From: DATEZO01 sp035255485
Lineage (GTDB): Bacteria > Pseudomonadota > Gammaproteobacteria > Burkholderiales > Burkholderiaceae_D
NCBI GenBank assembly: GCA_035255485.1
Contig: DATEZO010000030.1
Coordinates: 1-50,507, forward strand
DNA: 50,507 nucleotides
Direction: 5' to 3'
Shown here piece after piece: positions 17,311 to 25,841 of this stretch (position 1 is the stretch's first letter; each line of letters begins with the position of its first letter). The position numbers and the translations under genes were made by a program. The notes beneath the pieces were generated by a model, which saw only the letters and a program-made list of their open reading frames with translations, had not been told where the DNA came from and ran no database searches.

Positions 17311-17979
17311 ATGGCGGATTTGAAAAGTATTGGTCATTCGATCAGCGCACAGTTCCGGGGGCTGAATGGGCGCCACCCCGGTCAATGGCCGCTGGTGCCG
17401 CGCCTGGCCTGCGGCGCAGGCGTACTGGCCGTGGTCATTGCCCTGGGCTGGTTCTTTTACTGGGACAGTCAGCTTGAGGAATTGGACCAGGGTAGGCAGG
17501 AAGAACAAAAGCTGAAGGAAGCATACAGGAGCAAGGTGCAGCAATCAATCAATCTCGATGGCCTGCGCAAGCAAAAGGAGCAGGTCGCCGAATATGTCGC
17601 CACGCTGGAAAAGCAACTCCCCAGCAAAGCCGAAATGGATGCACTCCTGTCCGATATCAACCAGGCTGGCCTGGGGCGTGGGCTGCAGTTTGAACTGTTC
17701 AAGCCGGGGCAGGTGGTGGTGAAGGACTATTATGCAGAGCTGCCAATCAATATCAAGGTTGCCGGCGGCTATCATGATGTCGGCGCATTCGCCAGCGATA
17801 TTGCCAACTTGCCGCGCATCGTCACATTGAACAATCTGAACCTGGTCGCCGGCAAGGATGGCACTCTTGCGCTGGACGCGATCGCAAAAACTTTCCGCTA
17901 TCTGGATCCCGAGGAAGTCGCCGAGCAGCGCAAGGTCGCTGCCGGCAAGAAGGCCGGTCAGAAGGGGGTGAAAAAATGA
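17311..17979 (+). CDS. pilO: type IV pilus assembly protein PilO
   Basis: PilO is the inner-membrane dimer partner of PilN. The 222-aa product has a cytoplasmic segment, a membrane helix at about 31-50, a coiled coil (about 55-105, LDGLRKQKEQVAEYVATLEKQLP) and a periplasmic ferredoxin-like domain with YHDVGAFASDIANLPRIVTL, characteristic of PilO. The C-terminus is basic. Its stop overlaps the pilP start. Confidence 0.94.
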   Translation: MADLKSIGHSISAQFRGLNGRHPGQWPLVPRLACGAGVLAVVIALGWFFYWDSQLEELDQGRQEEQKLKEAYRSKVQQSINLDGLRKQKEQVAEYVATLEKQLPSKAEMDALLSDINQAGLGRGLQFELFKPGQVVVKDYYAELPINIKVAGGYHDVGAFASDIANLPRIVTLNNLNLVAGKDGTLALDAIAKTFRYLDPEEVAEQRKVAAGKKAGQKGVKK

Positions 17980-18518
17980 TGAGCCTTCGCATCGGACGCG
18001 CGACGTTATCGATTGCCCTGCTGTCGGGACTGGCCGGTTGCGGTGATAGCGGCGTGCAGGAACTCAAGCAATGGATGGCGGATGTCAGGAGCCAGACTCG
18101 CGTGTCGATCACCCGGTTGGCGGAACCGAAGAAATTTGCGCCTTTCGTCTACAGCGAAAAAGACAATATCGACCCGTTTAATCCGGGCAAGCTGGCGGCC
18201 GCCTTTGCAAAGCAGAAGGCCGGTTCCAACAGCGGGATCAAGCCGGACCTGGAGCGCCGTCGCGAACCGCTGGAAGGCTACCCGCTGGATACGCTGACGA
18301 TGGTCGGAACACTGCAAAAACCGGGGCTGAGTTATGCGCTGCTGCGAATCGATAAATCGATATTTCAAGTCAAGGTAGGCAATTACATCGGACAAAATCT
18401 CGGCATGATTACCAACATTACCGAAACCGCGGTCGAACTGAAGGAAGTCGTCCAGGACGCATCCGGCGACTGGATCGAGCGTAAAGCCAAGTTAGAGTTG
18501 CAGGAGACAAAAAAATGA
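17976..18518 (+). CDS. pilP: type IV pilus assembly lipoprotein PilP
   Basis: PilP is an inner-membrane lipoprotein that links the PilN/PilO complex to the secretin PilQ. The 180-aa product has a lipobox LAGC with Cys22, a flexible region carrying the conserved FVYSEKDNIDPF segment and a C-terminal beta-domain (TMVGTLQKPGLSYALL…VGNYIGQNLGMI). The ATGA overlap with pilO and the 4-nt overlap with pilQ show tight coupling. Confidence 0.94.
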   Translation: MMSLRIGRATLSIALLSGLAGCGDSGVQELKQWMADVRSQTRVSITRLAEPKKFAPFVYSEKDNIDPFNPGKLAAAFAKQKAGSNSGIKPDLERRREPLEGYPLDTLTMVGTLQKPGLSYALLRIDKSIFQVKVGNYIGQNLGMITNITETAVELKEVVQDASGDWIERKAKLELQETKK

Positions 18519-20683
18519 TCGGCCCAGTAAATCGATACAGGAATCAGGCAGCGGTTGTGCGCCAGGCAGTGCGGCAATGCGTTTTTGCCTGTCTCTCAAT
18601 GGTTTGCGGATTCGCGTTTGCTCAGGAAAATGCCATACAGTCCATTACCGCGAATCAGCAAGGTGCCAATGTAATCGTCAAGATTCAGCTGAAAAACCCG
18701 GTTGCCAAGCCGCCGATCGGTTTTTCCATTACCAATCCGGCGCGCATCGCGCTTGATTTCGGCGGGACTGCCAATGCCACCGGCAAGTCGACGCAGGATA
18801 TTGGATTGGGCGATGTACGCAACGTCAACGTGGTGCAGGCAGGCGAACGATCGCGCCTGGTATTCAATCTGATGCGGCCCTTGAATTATGCGACTGCCAT
18901 CGAAGGCAACGCGGTCATTGTCGCGATCGATGGCTCGGGTGGCCCTGCCACTGCAGTCGGCTCTTCCGGCCTGCCAGTGGCGTCCAGGCCGGCGGCAGCC
19001 GGCAAGCAGGCGATCCGCGATATCGATTTCCGGCGCGGCGTTGGCGGCGAAGGAAGGGTTGTGATCGAATTGCCGAGTAACCAGATCGCGGTCGATGTGC
19101 GGCAGCAAGGCAAGTCGATTGTGGCCGATTTCATGAAGACAAGTTTGCCGGATGTACTGCGCCGTCGCCTCGATGTCGCCGATTTCGGCACGCCGGTCAA
19201 TACAGTTACGGCAACCCAGCAGGGCGATAATGTGCACATGGTCATCGAGCCGCAGGGATTGTGGGAGCACAGCGCCTACCAGAGCGATACGCAACTGGTC
19301 ATTGAAATCAGGCCGATCAAGGAAGATCCGAACAAGCTGACCCAGGGCACCCAAGGCTATCGCGGCGAAAAGCTGTCGCTGAATTTCCAGAATGTCGAGG
19401 TCAGGGCGGTACTGCAAGTGATTGCGGATTTCACCGGATTGAACATCATCACCAGCGATACCGTCGGCGGCAATCTGACGCTGCGGCTCAAGGACGTGCC
19501 GTGGGATCAGGCACTGGATATCGTGATGCAGGCCAAGGGCCTGGATATGCGCAAGAACGGTTCGGTGTTATGGATTGCACCGAAAGACGAGCTCCTGACC
19601 AAGGAAAAACTGGAGCTGGAGCAAAAAGCCCAGATTGCAGAGCTGGAGCCGCTGAAAACGGAAATCTTCCAGCTTAATTACCAAAAGGCGGAATCGTTCA
19701 AGCAGGTATTCGGGCTGGAAGGCAGCGATGGCAAGAACCGCATCCTGTCCAAGCGCGGCAGCGCGGTTATCGATCCTCGCACCAACCAACTGTTCGTGAC
19801 CGATATCGCCTCCCGGCTCGAAGAAATTCGCCGGCTGGTGCAAAAGACCGATATCGCGTCGCGCCAGGTCTTGATCGAGGCGCGCATCGTCGAAGCCGAT
19901 GATAAATTCAGCAAGAACCTGGGGGCCAGGCTTGGCTTTGCGGATTTGCGCACCATCCGCGGCGGCGATGCCGGATATCAGGTCGGGAATAGCAATACGC
20001 GGATTGCCGCAACCGGTAATTATCTTGGCGTCGGCGAGCAGACCGGACAGGCCAAGGTCACGGAGCAAAGTTATATGCCGAATACGCAATTCGTGAATCT
20101 GCCCGCCGCAGGCATCAACGGACTTAATCCGGGCAGCCTCGCGGTCAGCCTGTTTTCTGCGGCGGCAAACCGCTTCCTGAATCTGGAATTATCCGCATTG
20201 GAAGCCGATGGCAAAGGCAAGATCATTTCCAGCCCACGCGTCGTGACCGCGGACCAGTTGAAGGCATTGATCGAGCAGGGCACCGAGTTGCCGTATCAGC
20301 AGGCGACCAGTAGTGGCGCCACCTCGGTCTCTTTCCGCAAGGCTAATCTAAGGCTGGAAGTGACGCCCCAGATCACGCCCGACGGCAATGTGATTCTGGA
20401 TGTCGATGTCAACAAGGACAGCGTGGGGCAGGAAACACGCGCCGGGTTTGCCATCGATACCAAGCATGTCAAGACGCAAGTACTGGTGGAAAACGGCGGC
20501 ACGGTCGTACTGGGAGGCATCTTCCAGCAGACCGAGCGCGATGCGGTCACCAAGGTACCGTTTTTTGGCGATGTGCCACTGCTGGGGAATCTGTTCAAGA
20601 CGACGGGCCGTACCAATGACAAGACCGAACTGCTGATTTTCATCACACCGAAGATCGTGACCGACCGTCTGACAACACGCTAA
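18515..20683 (+). CDS. pilQ: type IV pilus secretin PilQ
   Basis: PilQ is the outer-membrane secretin through which type IV pili pass. The 722-aa product has a signal peptide ending near FAFA|QEN (about 36) and two N-terminal AMIN-type domains (about 40-140 and 165-270, peptidoglycan-binding). A secretin/TonB short N-terminal domain follows (ISLNFQNVEVRAVLQVIADF-like, about 285-350), then an N1 domain and the secretin core with VLIEARIVEADDKFSKNLG. The close is VPFFGDVPLLGNLFK, with the final motif ELLIFITPKIV. All parts are intact. Confidence 0.95.
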   Translation: MIGPVNRYRNQAAVVRQAVRQCVFACLSMVCGFAFAQENAIQSITANQQGANVIVKIQLKNPVAKPPIGFSITNPARIALDFGGTANATGKSTQDIGLGDVRNVNVVQAGERSRLVFNLMRPLNYATAIEGNAVIVAIDGSGGPATAVGSSGLPVASRPAAAGKQAIRDIDFRRGVGGEGRVVIELPSNQIAVDVRQQGKSIVADFMKTSLPDVLRRRLDVADFGTPVNTVTATQQGDNVHMVIEPQGLWEHSAYQSDTQLVIEIRPIKEDPNKLTQGTQGYRGEKLSLNFQNVEVRAVLQVIADFTGLNIITSDTVGGNLTLRLKDVPWDQALDIVMQAKGLDMRKNGSVLWIAPKDELLTKEKLELEQKAQIAELEPLKTEIFQLNYQKAESFKQVFGLEGSDGKNRILSKRGSAVIDPRTNQLFVTDIASRLEEIRRLVQKTDIASRQVLIEARIVEADDKFSKNLGARLGFADLRTIRGGDAGYQVGNSNTRIAATGNYLGVGEQTGQAKVTEQSYMPNTQFVNLPAAGINGLNPGSLAVSLFSAAANRFLNLELSALEADGKGKIISSPRVVTADQLKALIEQGTELPYQQATSSGATSVSFRKANLRLEVTPQITPDGNVILDVDVNKDSVGQETRAGFAIDTKHVKTQVLVENGGTVVLGGIFQQTERDAVTKVPFFGDVPLLGNLFKTTGRTNDKTELLIFITPKIVTDRLTTR

Positions 20684-20715
20684 AGACAATCAAAATAATA
20701 TCTGGAATAAAAAAA

Positions 20716-22836
20716 ATGACATTCATGCTGAACAAACAGTCAATTTCGACATTCGTTTCCCTGAGCGCAGCGGTCCTGGCCGCAGTTGTCATGGCGGCCT
20801 GCGGCGGCGGCGGCGGTTCACCTGGGACAACCACAGGTAACGGCGGCACTTCCGGAACCGGCACAACGGTCAGCGAGCCAAAGCTCAAGCTGGCACTGGT
20901 TGACGGTAGCGGCGCCGCGGTCACGACTTTGTCGGGCGGGCAAAACGGTACGGCAAAGGCAACCATTACCGATGCATTGGGCGTGGCAATAGCGAATGCC
21001 GTTGTTAAATTCTCTGCTTCCGATACGACTCTGGTGGAATTTTCCCCTGTCTCAGCGTCGGCCCTGACCGACGCCACCGGTGTGGCAGTCATGACAATCA
21101 AACCCAAGGACTTTACCTCCGCTGGCGCATTGACGCTCAAGGCCGAAGCGGCGGTCGGGCTGAAGACAGTGACGGATTCCATCAATATGTCAGTCGGTGC
21201 CGCACCACTGGTAGTGGGAACGCTTTCCTTTACGCCAGCGCCGACCGGGACGCTACCGGCATTCAGCGCACTCACGCTAAACATTCCCGTAACAAGCAAT
21301 GGTCAGCCGGTCAACACCGTGTCGGGCCTGACCCTGACTTCTCTGTGTGCCGGCGATGGCACCGCCACGCTGGTGCCCAGCGCATTTGCCAATGGCGTGC
21401 AGTCGGTTACCTATACAAATAACGGCTGCCTGCGTGGCACGGATGTGATTACTGCCTCGATCGGCAATTCCACTCAAACCATTTCGCTGGCCGTGGGCAG
21501 CGCCAATATCGGTACGATTCAGTTTGTCTCATCCGACCTGACCGGCACTTCGATCGTCCTGAAAGGCTCCGGCGGGCTGGGTCGCAGGGAATCCGCGCTT
21601 CTGACTTTCAGGGTGGTCGACCAGAACAACAACGGGCTGGCAGGCGTCGATGTTGCCTTCAGGCCGACCACGACCATCGGCGGCCTCGGCGTGGCGCCCG
21701 CCTATGCCACAACGGACGCCAGTGGGAACGTGACGACGACGGTATCGGCCGGCACCATTCCGACGCCGGTGCGCGTGATTGCCGAGGCGACTCGCAACGG
21801 CAAGACCATCAGCGGACTGTCCGATGCATTGACGGTGTCCACCGGCTTGCCGATCCAGAAAGCCATGTCGCTGAGTGTAGACAAGTACAACATTGAAGGT
21901 TTGCAATACGATGGCGAAGAGGCCAAGATCACGGTCATGATGGCCGACCAGTATGGCAATCCGGTTTCCGACAACACCACGGTTAATTTCGTTGCCGAAG
22001 GTGGCGCTGTGGGATCTTCTGCGCAAGGTGCCTGCAATACCATCAATGGCGGCTGCACGGTGTCACTCAAGAGTCAGGCATTCCGACCGACTAATGGCCG
22101 GGTCACGGTCCTTGCCTATGCACAAGGGATTGAAAATTTTACTGACTCGAATGGCGACGGTCAGTATTCCTGTTCCAGTTTCACGGACGTTAATGGCAAT
22201 GTTCCCACAGTCTATCGGCCGCTGGTGGATATTTGCGTGAGCGGCGGCGAACCATTCGGGGATATGAGCGATCCATTCCTGGATGCCGGCGTCCTTGACG
22301 CAACATCCGGCGCTTCCACGGCAGGCACATTGGATGGTCATTACGACCCAGCGAATGGCGATCTGCCTTTTCCATATAAAAACAGCACGTATAGTGCCAC
22401 TGGCGATGGCAAATGGGGCATCAACTACATTCGCCAGCAGGCGGAAATTATCTTTAGCGGATCCAATGCCGTATTGACCAGGCTGGTCTGCGATGCTTCA
22501 GGCAATTGCCGCGACTGGAACAATACGACGGATGGAAACCCGTATATTATTCAGGGTCTGGCGGGAACCGGGTGCGCCAGCCAGGCGCTGAACTTCCGCC
22601 TGACCGACGTGAATAACAATCCTCTGCCGGTCGATACGACGGTTGGTGCCGCCGATGCAGACAAGATTGCGCCCCAAACTTTTTATCCGGCCAAGGTCCT
22701 TTCTACCAGCCAGGTAGGGGGCACGATGCATTCCGTCATGGTGAAAGCCGACAGTAATTGCGCATCAGGCAGCTTTGCCGTAAAAATAACCACCCCGAAA
22801 GGGAATGGAACAGCTTATTTCTTTAACTCAAATTGA
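20716..22836 (+). CDS. large Ig-like lipoprotein encoded between pilQ and aroKB
   Basis: The 706-aa product starts with a lipoprotein signal ending VVMAAC (Cys29) followed by a Gly5 tether. Beta-rich segments typical of bacterial Ig-like (Big_1/invasin-type) domains follow: DALGVAIANAVVKFSASDT, VDQNNNGLAGVDVAFRPT and ADQYGNPVSDNTTVNFVAEGG, each with the conserved N-G or G-N turn. Around residue 476 lies an EF-hand or dockerin-like loop, DSNGDGQYSC. Several cysteine pairs occur in the C-terminal half. It is probably anchored to the outer membrane. It follows pilQ by 32 nt and its stop overlaps the aroKB start, so it belongs to the pil-aro transcript. Its role, perhaps pilus-associated adhesion, is only inferred. 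Confidence 0.82.
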   Translation: MTFMLNKQSISTFVSLSAAVLAAVVMAACGGGGGSPGTTTGNGGTSGTGTTVSEPKLKLALVDGSGAAVTTLSGGQNGTAKATITDALGVAIANAVVKFSASDTTLVEFSPVSASALTDATGVAVMTIKPKDFTSAGALTLKAEAAVGLKTVTDSINMSVGAAPLVVGTLSFTPAPTGTLPAFSALTLNIPVTSNGQPVNTVSGLTLTSLCAGDGTATLVPSAFANGVQSVTYTNNGCLRGTDVITASIGNSTQTISLAVGSANIGTIQFVSSDLTGTSIVLKGSGGLGRRESALLTFRVVDQNNNGLAGVDVAFRPTTTIGGLGVAPAYATTDASGNVTTTVSAGTIPTPVRVIAEATRNGKTISGLSDALTVSTGLPIQKAMSLSVDKYNIEGLQYDGEEAKITVMMADQYGNPVSDNTTVNFVAEGGAVGSSAQGACNTINGGCTVSLKSQAFRPTNGRVTVLAYAQGIENFTDSNGDGQYSCSSFTDVNGNVPTVYRPLVDICVSGGEPFGDMSDPFLDAGVLDATSGASTAGTLDGHYDPANGDLPFPYKNSTYSATGDGKWGINYIRQQAEIIFSGSNAVLTRLVCDASGNCRDWNNTTDGNPYIIQGLAGTGCASQALNFRLTDVNNNPLPVDTTVGAADADKIAPQTFYPAKVLSTSQVGGTMHSVMVKADSNCASGSFAVKITTPKGNGTAYFFNSN

Positions 22837-24500
22837 TTATTGGTAATATTTTTTTGGTCGGCCTCATGGGTGCCGGCAAGACCACGGTCGGCCGCGCCCT
22901 GGCGAAAAAACTCAACAAGCGCTTCATCGATTCCGATCATGAGATCGAAGCGCGCACCGGCGCTTCGATCTCATGGATTTTCGAGATTGAAGGCGAGGAA
23001 AGCTTTCGCCAGCGCGAAGCCGATGTCATCCGCGATCTCACCGGGCAGGAAGGCATCGTGCTCGCGACTGGCGGCGGGGCGATCCTGCGCGAAGAAAACC
23101 GGGCATTGCTGAAAGCGCGCGGCACCGTGATTTACCTGCGGGCCAGCGTCAACAGCATCTTGCAGCGCACCAGCCATGACAAGAGTCGCCCGCTGTTGCG
23201 GACAGCCAACCCGCGCCAGCGCATCGAGGAGCTGGCGCGCGCGCGCGAGCCGCTTTACTGCGATGTGGCCGATGTGATCATTGAAACCGGCCGGCCTAAC
23301 GTACAATCCCTGGTGCAGTCGATACTGGCGCAACTGAAACCGGTCGCACCTGGTTCGGCCGCCGTGTCGCCCGCTTCAACCAGCCATTCTGTAGAGCATT
23401 CGATGACCAGCCAGCAATCCGCCGCCATCCACCTGCGTGTCGATCTCGGCGAGCGCAGTTACCCGATCACAATCGGGGGTGCGCTTTTTTCCGATACCGA
23501 ACTCGTCAGTCGCCATATTCCCGGCCAGCGGGTTGCGGTGGTCACCAATACGATCGTCGGCCCCCTGTATCTTGAGCACGTCGTGAAAACGCTGATTGCC
23601 GCCGGCAAGCAAGTCACGCCGATCGTGCTGCCGGATGGCGAAGAGGAAAAGAACTGGGCCAACCTGATGCGGATCTTCGATGTGCTGCTGGCTGAAAAAT
23701 GCGATCGCAGGACCACGCTGCTGGCGCTGGGCGGCGGCGTGATCGGCGACATGACCGGGTTTGCCGCGGCGACTTACATGCGCGGCGTGCCGTTCGTCCA
23801 GATGCCGACCACGCTGCTGGCGCAGGTTGATTCTTCGGTGGGCGGCAAGACCGGCATCAATCATCCGCTCGGCAAGAACATGATCGGCGCGTTTTACCAG
23901 CCGCAGGCGGTGATTGCGGATACCGCCACGCTCGCCACCCTGCCGCAGCGCGAATTATCCGCCGGACTGGCCGAAGTGATCAAATACGGTGTCATCATCG
24001 ATGCCGTCTTCTTCGACTGGATCGAGGCGAATATTGCGAAGCTGGTCGCCCGCGAGCCGGCGGCGCTGGCACATGCGATCCGGCGTTCGTGCGAAATCAA
24101 GGCGGATGTGGTGCGGCAGGATGAGCGCGAAGGCGGGCTGCGCGCCATTCTCAATTTCGGCCATACCTTCGGACATGCGATCGAGGCCGGCCTCGGTTAC
24201 GGCGAATGGCTGCATGGCGAAGCGGTCGGATGCGGCATGGTGATGGCCGCCGACCTGTCGTGCCGGCTCGGTTATATCGATGCAGTGGCAAAGGCGCGCA
24301 TTGCCGCGCTGGTGAAAGCGGCCGGCCTGCCGGTGATTGCCCCCGACCTTGGCATCGAGCGCTGGCTGGAATGCATGCAGATAGATAAAAAGAACGAGGG
24401 CGGCCAGATCCGCTTCATCCTGGCAAAACCGCTAGGCAGCCCGGTCATTACCGCGGTGCCGCAGGAAGCCTTGCTGGCCACGCTTGCGGCGTGCGTATGA
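22833..24500 (+). CDS. aroKB: fused shikimate kinase / 3-dehydroquinate synthase (AroK-AroB)
   Basis: One uninterrupted 555-aa frame covers two shikimate-pathway enzymes. Residues 1-170 are shikimate kinase: P-loop GLMGAGKTTVGR, FIDSDHEIEARTG, FRQREADVI and LATGGGAIL. Residues about 191-555 are 3-dehydroquinate synthase: LALGGGVIGDMTGFAAATYMRG, DSSVGGKTGINHPLGKN and the metal ligands in NFGHTFGHAIEA. An Ala/Pro/Ser linker joins them, and Met191 (23403) is where a separate AroB would start. The kinase start is a TTG overlapping the stop of the upstream lipoprotein gene, without a ribosome binding site, which suggests translational coupling. In related bacteria the two are usually separate adjacent genes. 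Confidence 0.9.
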   Translation: MIIGNIFLVGLMGAGKTTVGRALAKKLNKRFIDSDHEIEARTGASISWIFEIEGEESFRQREADVIRDLTGQEGIVLATGGGAILREENRALLKARGTVIYLRASVNSILQRTSHDKSRPLLRTANPRQRIEELARAREPLYCDVADVIIETGRPNVQSLVQSILAQLKPVAPGSAAVSPASTSHSVEHSMTSQQSAAIHLRVDLGERSYPITIGGALFSDTELVSRHIPGQRVAVVTNTIVGPLYLEHVVKTLIAAGKQVTPIVLPDGEEEKNWANLMRIFDVLLAEKCDRRTTLLALGGGVIGDMTGFAAATYMRGVPFVQMPTTLLAQVDSSVGGKTGINHPLGKNMIGAFYQPQAVIADTATLATLPQRELSAGLAEVIKYGVIIDAVFFDWIEANIAKLVAREPAALAHAIRRSCEIKADVVRQDEREGGLRAILNFGHTFGHAIEAGLGYGEWLHGEAVGCGMVMAADLSCRLGYIDAVAKARIAALVKAAGLPVIAPDLGIERWLECMQIDKKNEGGQIRFILAKPLGSPVITAVPQEALLATLAACV

Positions 24501-24550
24501 AATATCAGGCTCAATCGCCAGGATTCTGCTGACCGCCACGGAGTCTCGAC

Positions 24551-25696
24551 ATGGATCTCGAAGCGCATCTTGCCCCCTACGCCGCCCGTTCCGCGACATC
24601 CCGAGGCCGCCGCTTCGAAGAGGCAGTACCCGCATTGCGCACCGAATTCCAGCGCGACCGCGACCGCATCATTCATTCCACGGCATTCCGTCGGCTTGAA
24701 TACAAGACCCAGGTATTCGTCAATCACGAAGGCGACCTGTTCCGCACCCGTCTGACACACAGCATCGAAGTAGCGCAGATCGCGCGTTCGATTGCGCGCA
24801 ACCTGCGGGTGAACGAAGACCTGATCGAAGCCATTTCACTGGCGCACGACCTGGGCCATACGCCGTTCGGGCACGCCGGCCAGGATGCGCTCAATGCCTG
24901 CATGAAGGACTGGGGCGGCTTCGAGCACAACATGCAAAGCCTGCGCGTGGTCGACAAGCTGGAAGAGCAGTACGGTGCATTCAATGGCCTGAACCTGACG
25001 TTCGAGACGCGCGAAGGCATCCTGAAGCATTGCGCCCTGGCCAATGCGAAAAATCTGGGCGCCATCGGGCAGCGCTTCATCGACAAAAAACAACCGACGC
25101 TGGAAGCGCAGATTGCCAATCTGGCCGATGAAATCGCCTACAACAATCATGATATCGATGATGGGCTGCGTTCAGGACTGCTGACGATGGCGCATCTGGT
25201 GGAAGTCGACTTTTTTGCGCGTCACCGGCGCGAAGCGGAAATGGCGTTCCCCGGTATTGCCGGCCGCCGCGCTATCCATGAAACCATCCGGCGCATGATC
25301 AATGCGCTGGTGCTGGATCTGACCAATGCGTCGCAGTCCCGGATTGCAGAAGCACAAGTCACTAGCGCTGAAGATGTGCGCCACGCACCGCCTCTGATTG
25401 CCTTCTCCGAGCCAATGCGGCAGGAGGCATCGCTGCTCAAGCGCTTCCTGCATGAAAACCTGTATCAGCATTACCAGGTCAATCGCATGACCAGCAAGGC
25501 GCGCCGCATTGTCGCCGAATTATTCGATGCCTTCATCCGCGAGCCAAGGCTGCTGCCGCCGGATTACCAGGTTCTGCTGACGGATGCGCAGCAGGAAAAC
25601 AGGCAGGCGCGCAAGGTCGCCGACTATATTGCCGGCATGACCGACCGCTATGCGATGCGTGAACATCGGCGGCTGTTTGTGGTGGATGAGATCTAA
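24551..25696 (+). CDS. dgt: dNTP triphosphohydrolase (dGTPase-like)
   Basis: This HD-superfamily enzyme hydrolyses dNTPs to deoxynucleosides and triphosphate. The 381-aa product has HSTAFRRLEYKTQVF, the metal-binding His in RLTHSIEVAQIARSIAR, the HD pair in SLAHDLGHTPFGHAG and a later IANLADEIAYNNHDIDDG, all typical of the deoxyguanosinetriphosphate triphosphohydrolase-like family. The ATG is preceded by GGAG at 8 nt. It lies 50 nt after aroKB, a conserved position in beta- and gammaproteobacteria. Substrate preference cannot be read from the sequence. Confidence 0.9.
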   Translation: MDLEAHLAPYAARSATSRGRRFEEAVPALRTEFQRDRDRIIHSTAFRRLEYKTQVFVNHEGDLFRTRLTHSIEVAQIARSIARNLRVNEDLIEAISLAHDLGHTPFGHAGQDALNACMKDWGGFEHNMQSLRVVDKLEEQYGAFNGLNLTFETREGILKHCALANAKNLGAIGQRFIDKKQPTLEAQIANLADEIAYNNHDIDDGLRSGLLTMAHLVEVDFFARHRREAEMAFPGIAGRRAIHETIRRMINALVLDLTNASQSRIAEAQVTSAEDVRHAPPLIAFSEPMRQEASLLKRFLHENLYQHYQVNRMTSKARRIVAELFDAFIREPRLLPPDYQVLLTDAQQENRQARKVADYIAGMTDRYAMREHRRLFVVDEI

Positions 25697-25736
25697 GCAA
25701 GAATACAAGGATTTTTTGACGCAAAGCGCGTTCCGG

Positions 25737-25761
25737 TTCCTTTTCCTTCAAGGAGAAGGAA
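25737..25761. other. hairpin in the dgt / hydrolase convergent spacer
   Basis: TTCCTTTTCCTT faces AAGGAGAAGGAA across a very short loop with one wobble position, 41 nt after the dgt stop. It lacks a clear T-tract on either strand, so a role as bidirectional terminator is only possible. Confidence 0.35.
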
Positions 25762-25770
25762 TAATAGGCG

Positions 25771-25786
25771 GTAGCCCGGATGGAGC
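25771..25786 (+). repeat. half of a REP-like palindromic sequence
   Basis: GTAGCCCGGATGGAGC resembles the left arm of the common proteobacterial repeat GTAGCCCGGAT…ATCCGGG. The right arm is absent here. A RAYT gene, the family associated with REP sequences, is encoded elsewhere in this window but has different flanking repeats. Confidence 0.35.
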
Positions 25787-25841
25787 GTTGCGCCGACCTG
25801 CCGTGCGCGATCTCTTGAACGGGCAGATCCCTGCCGCCGCC

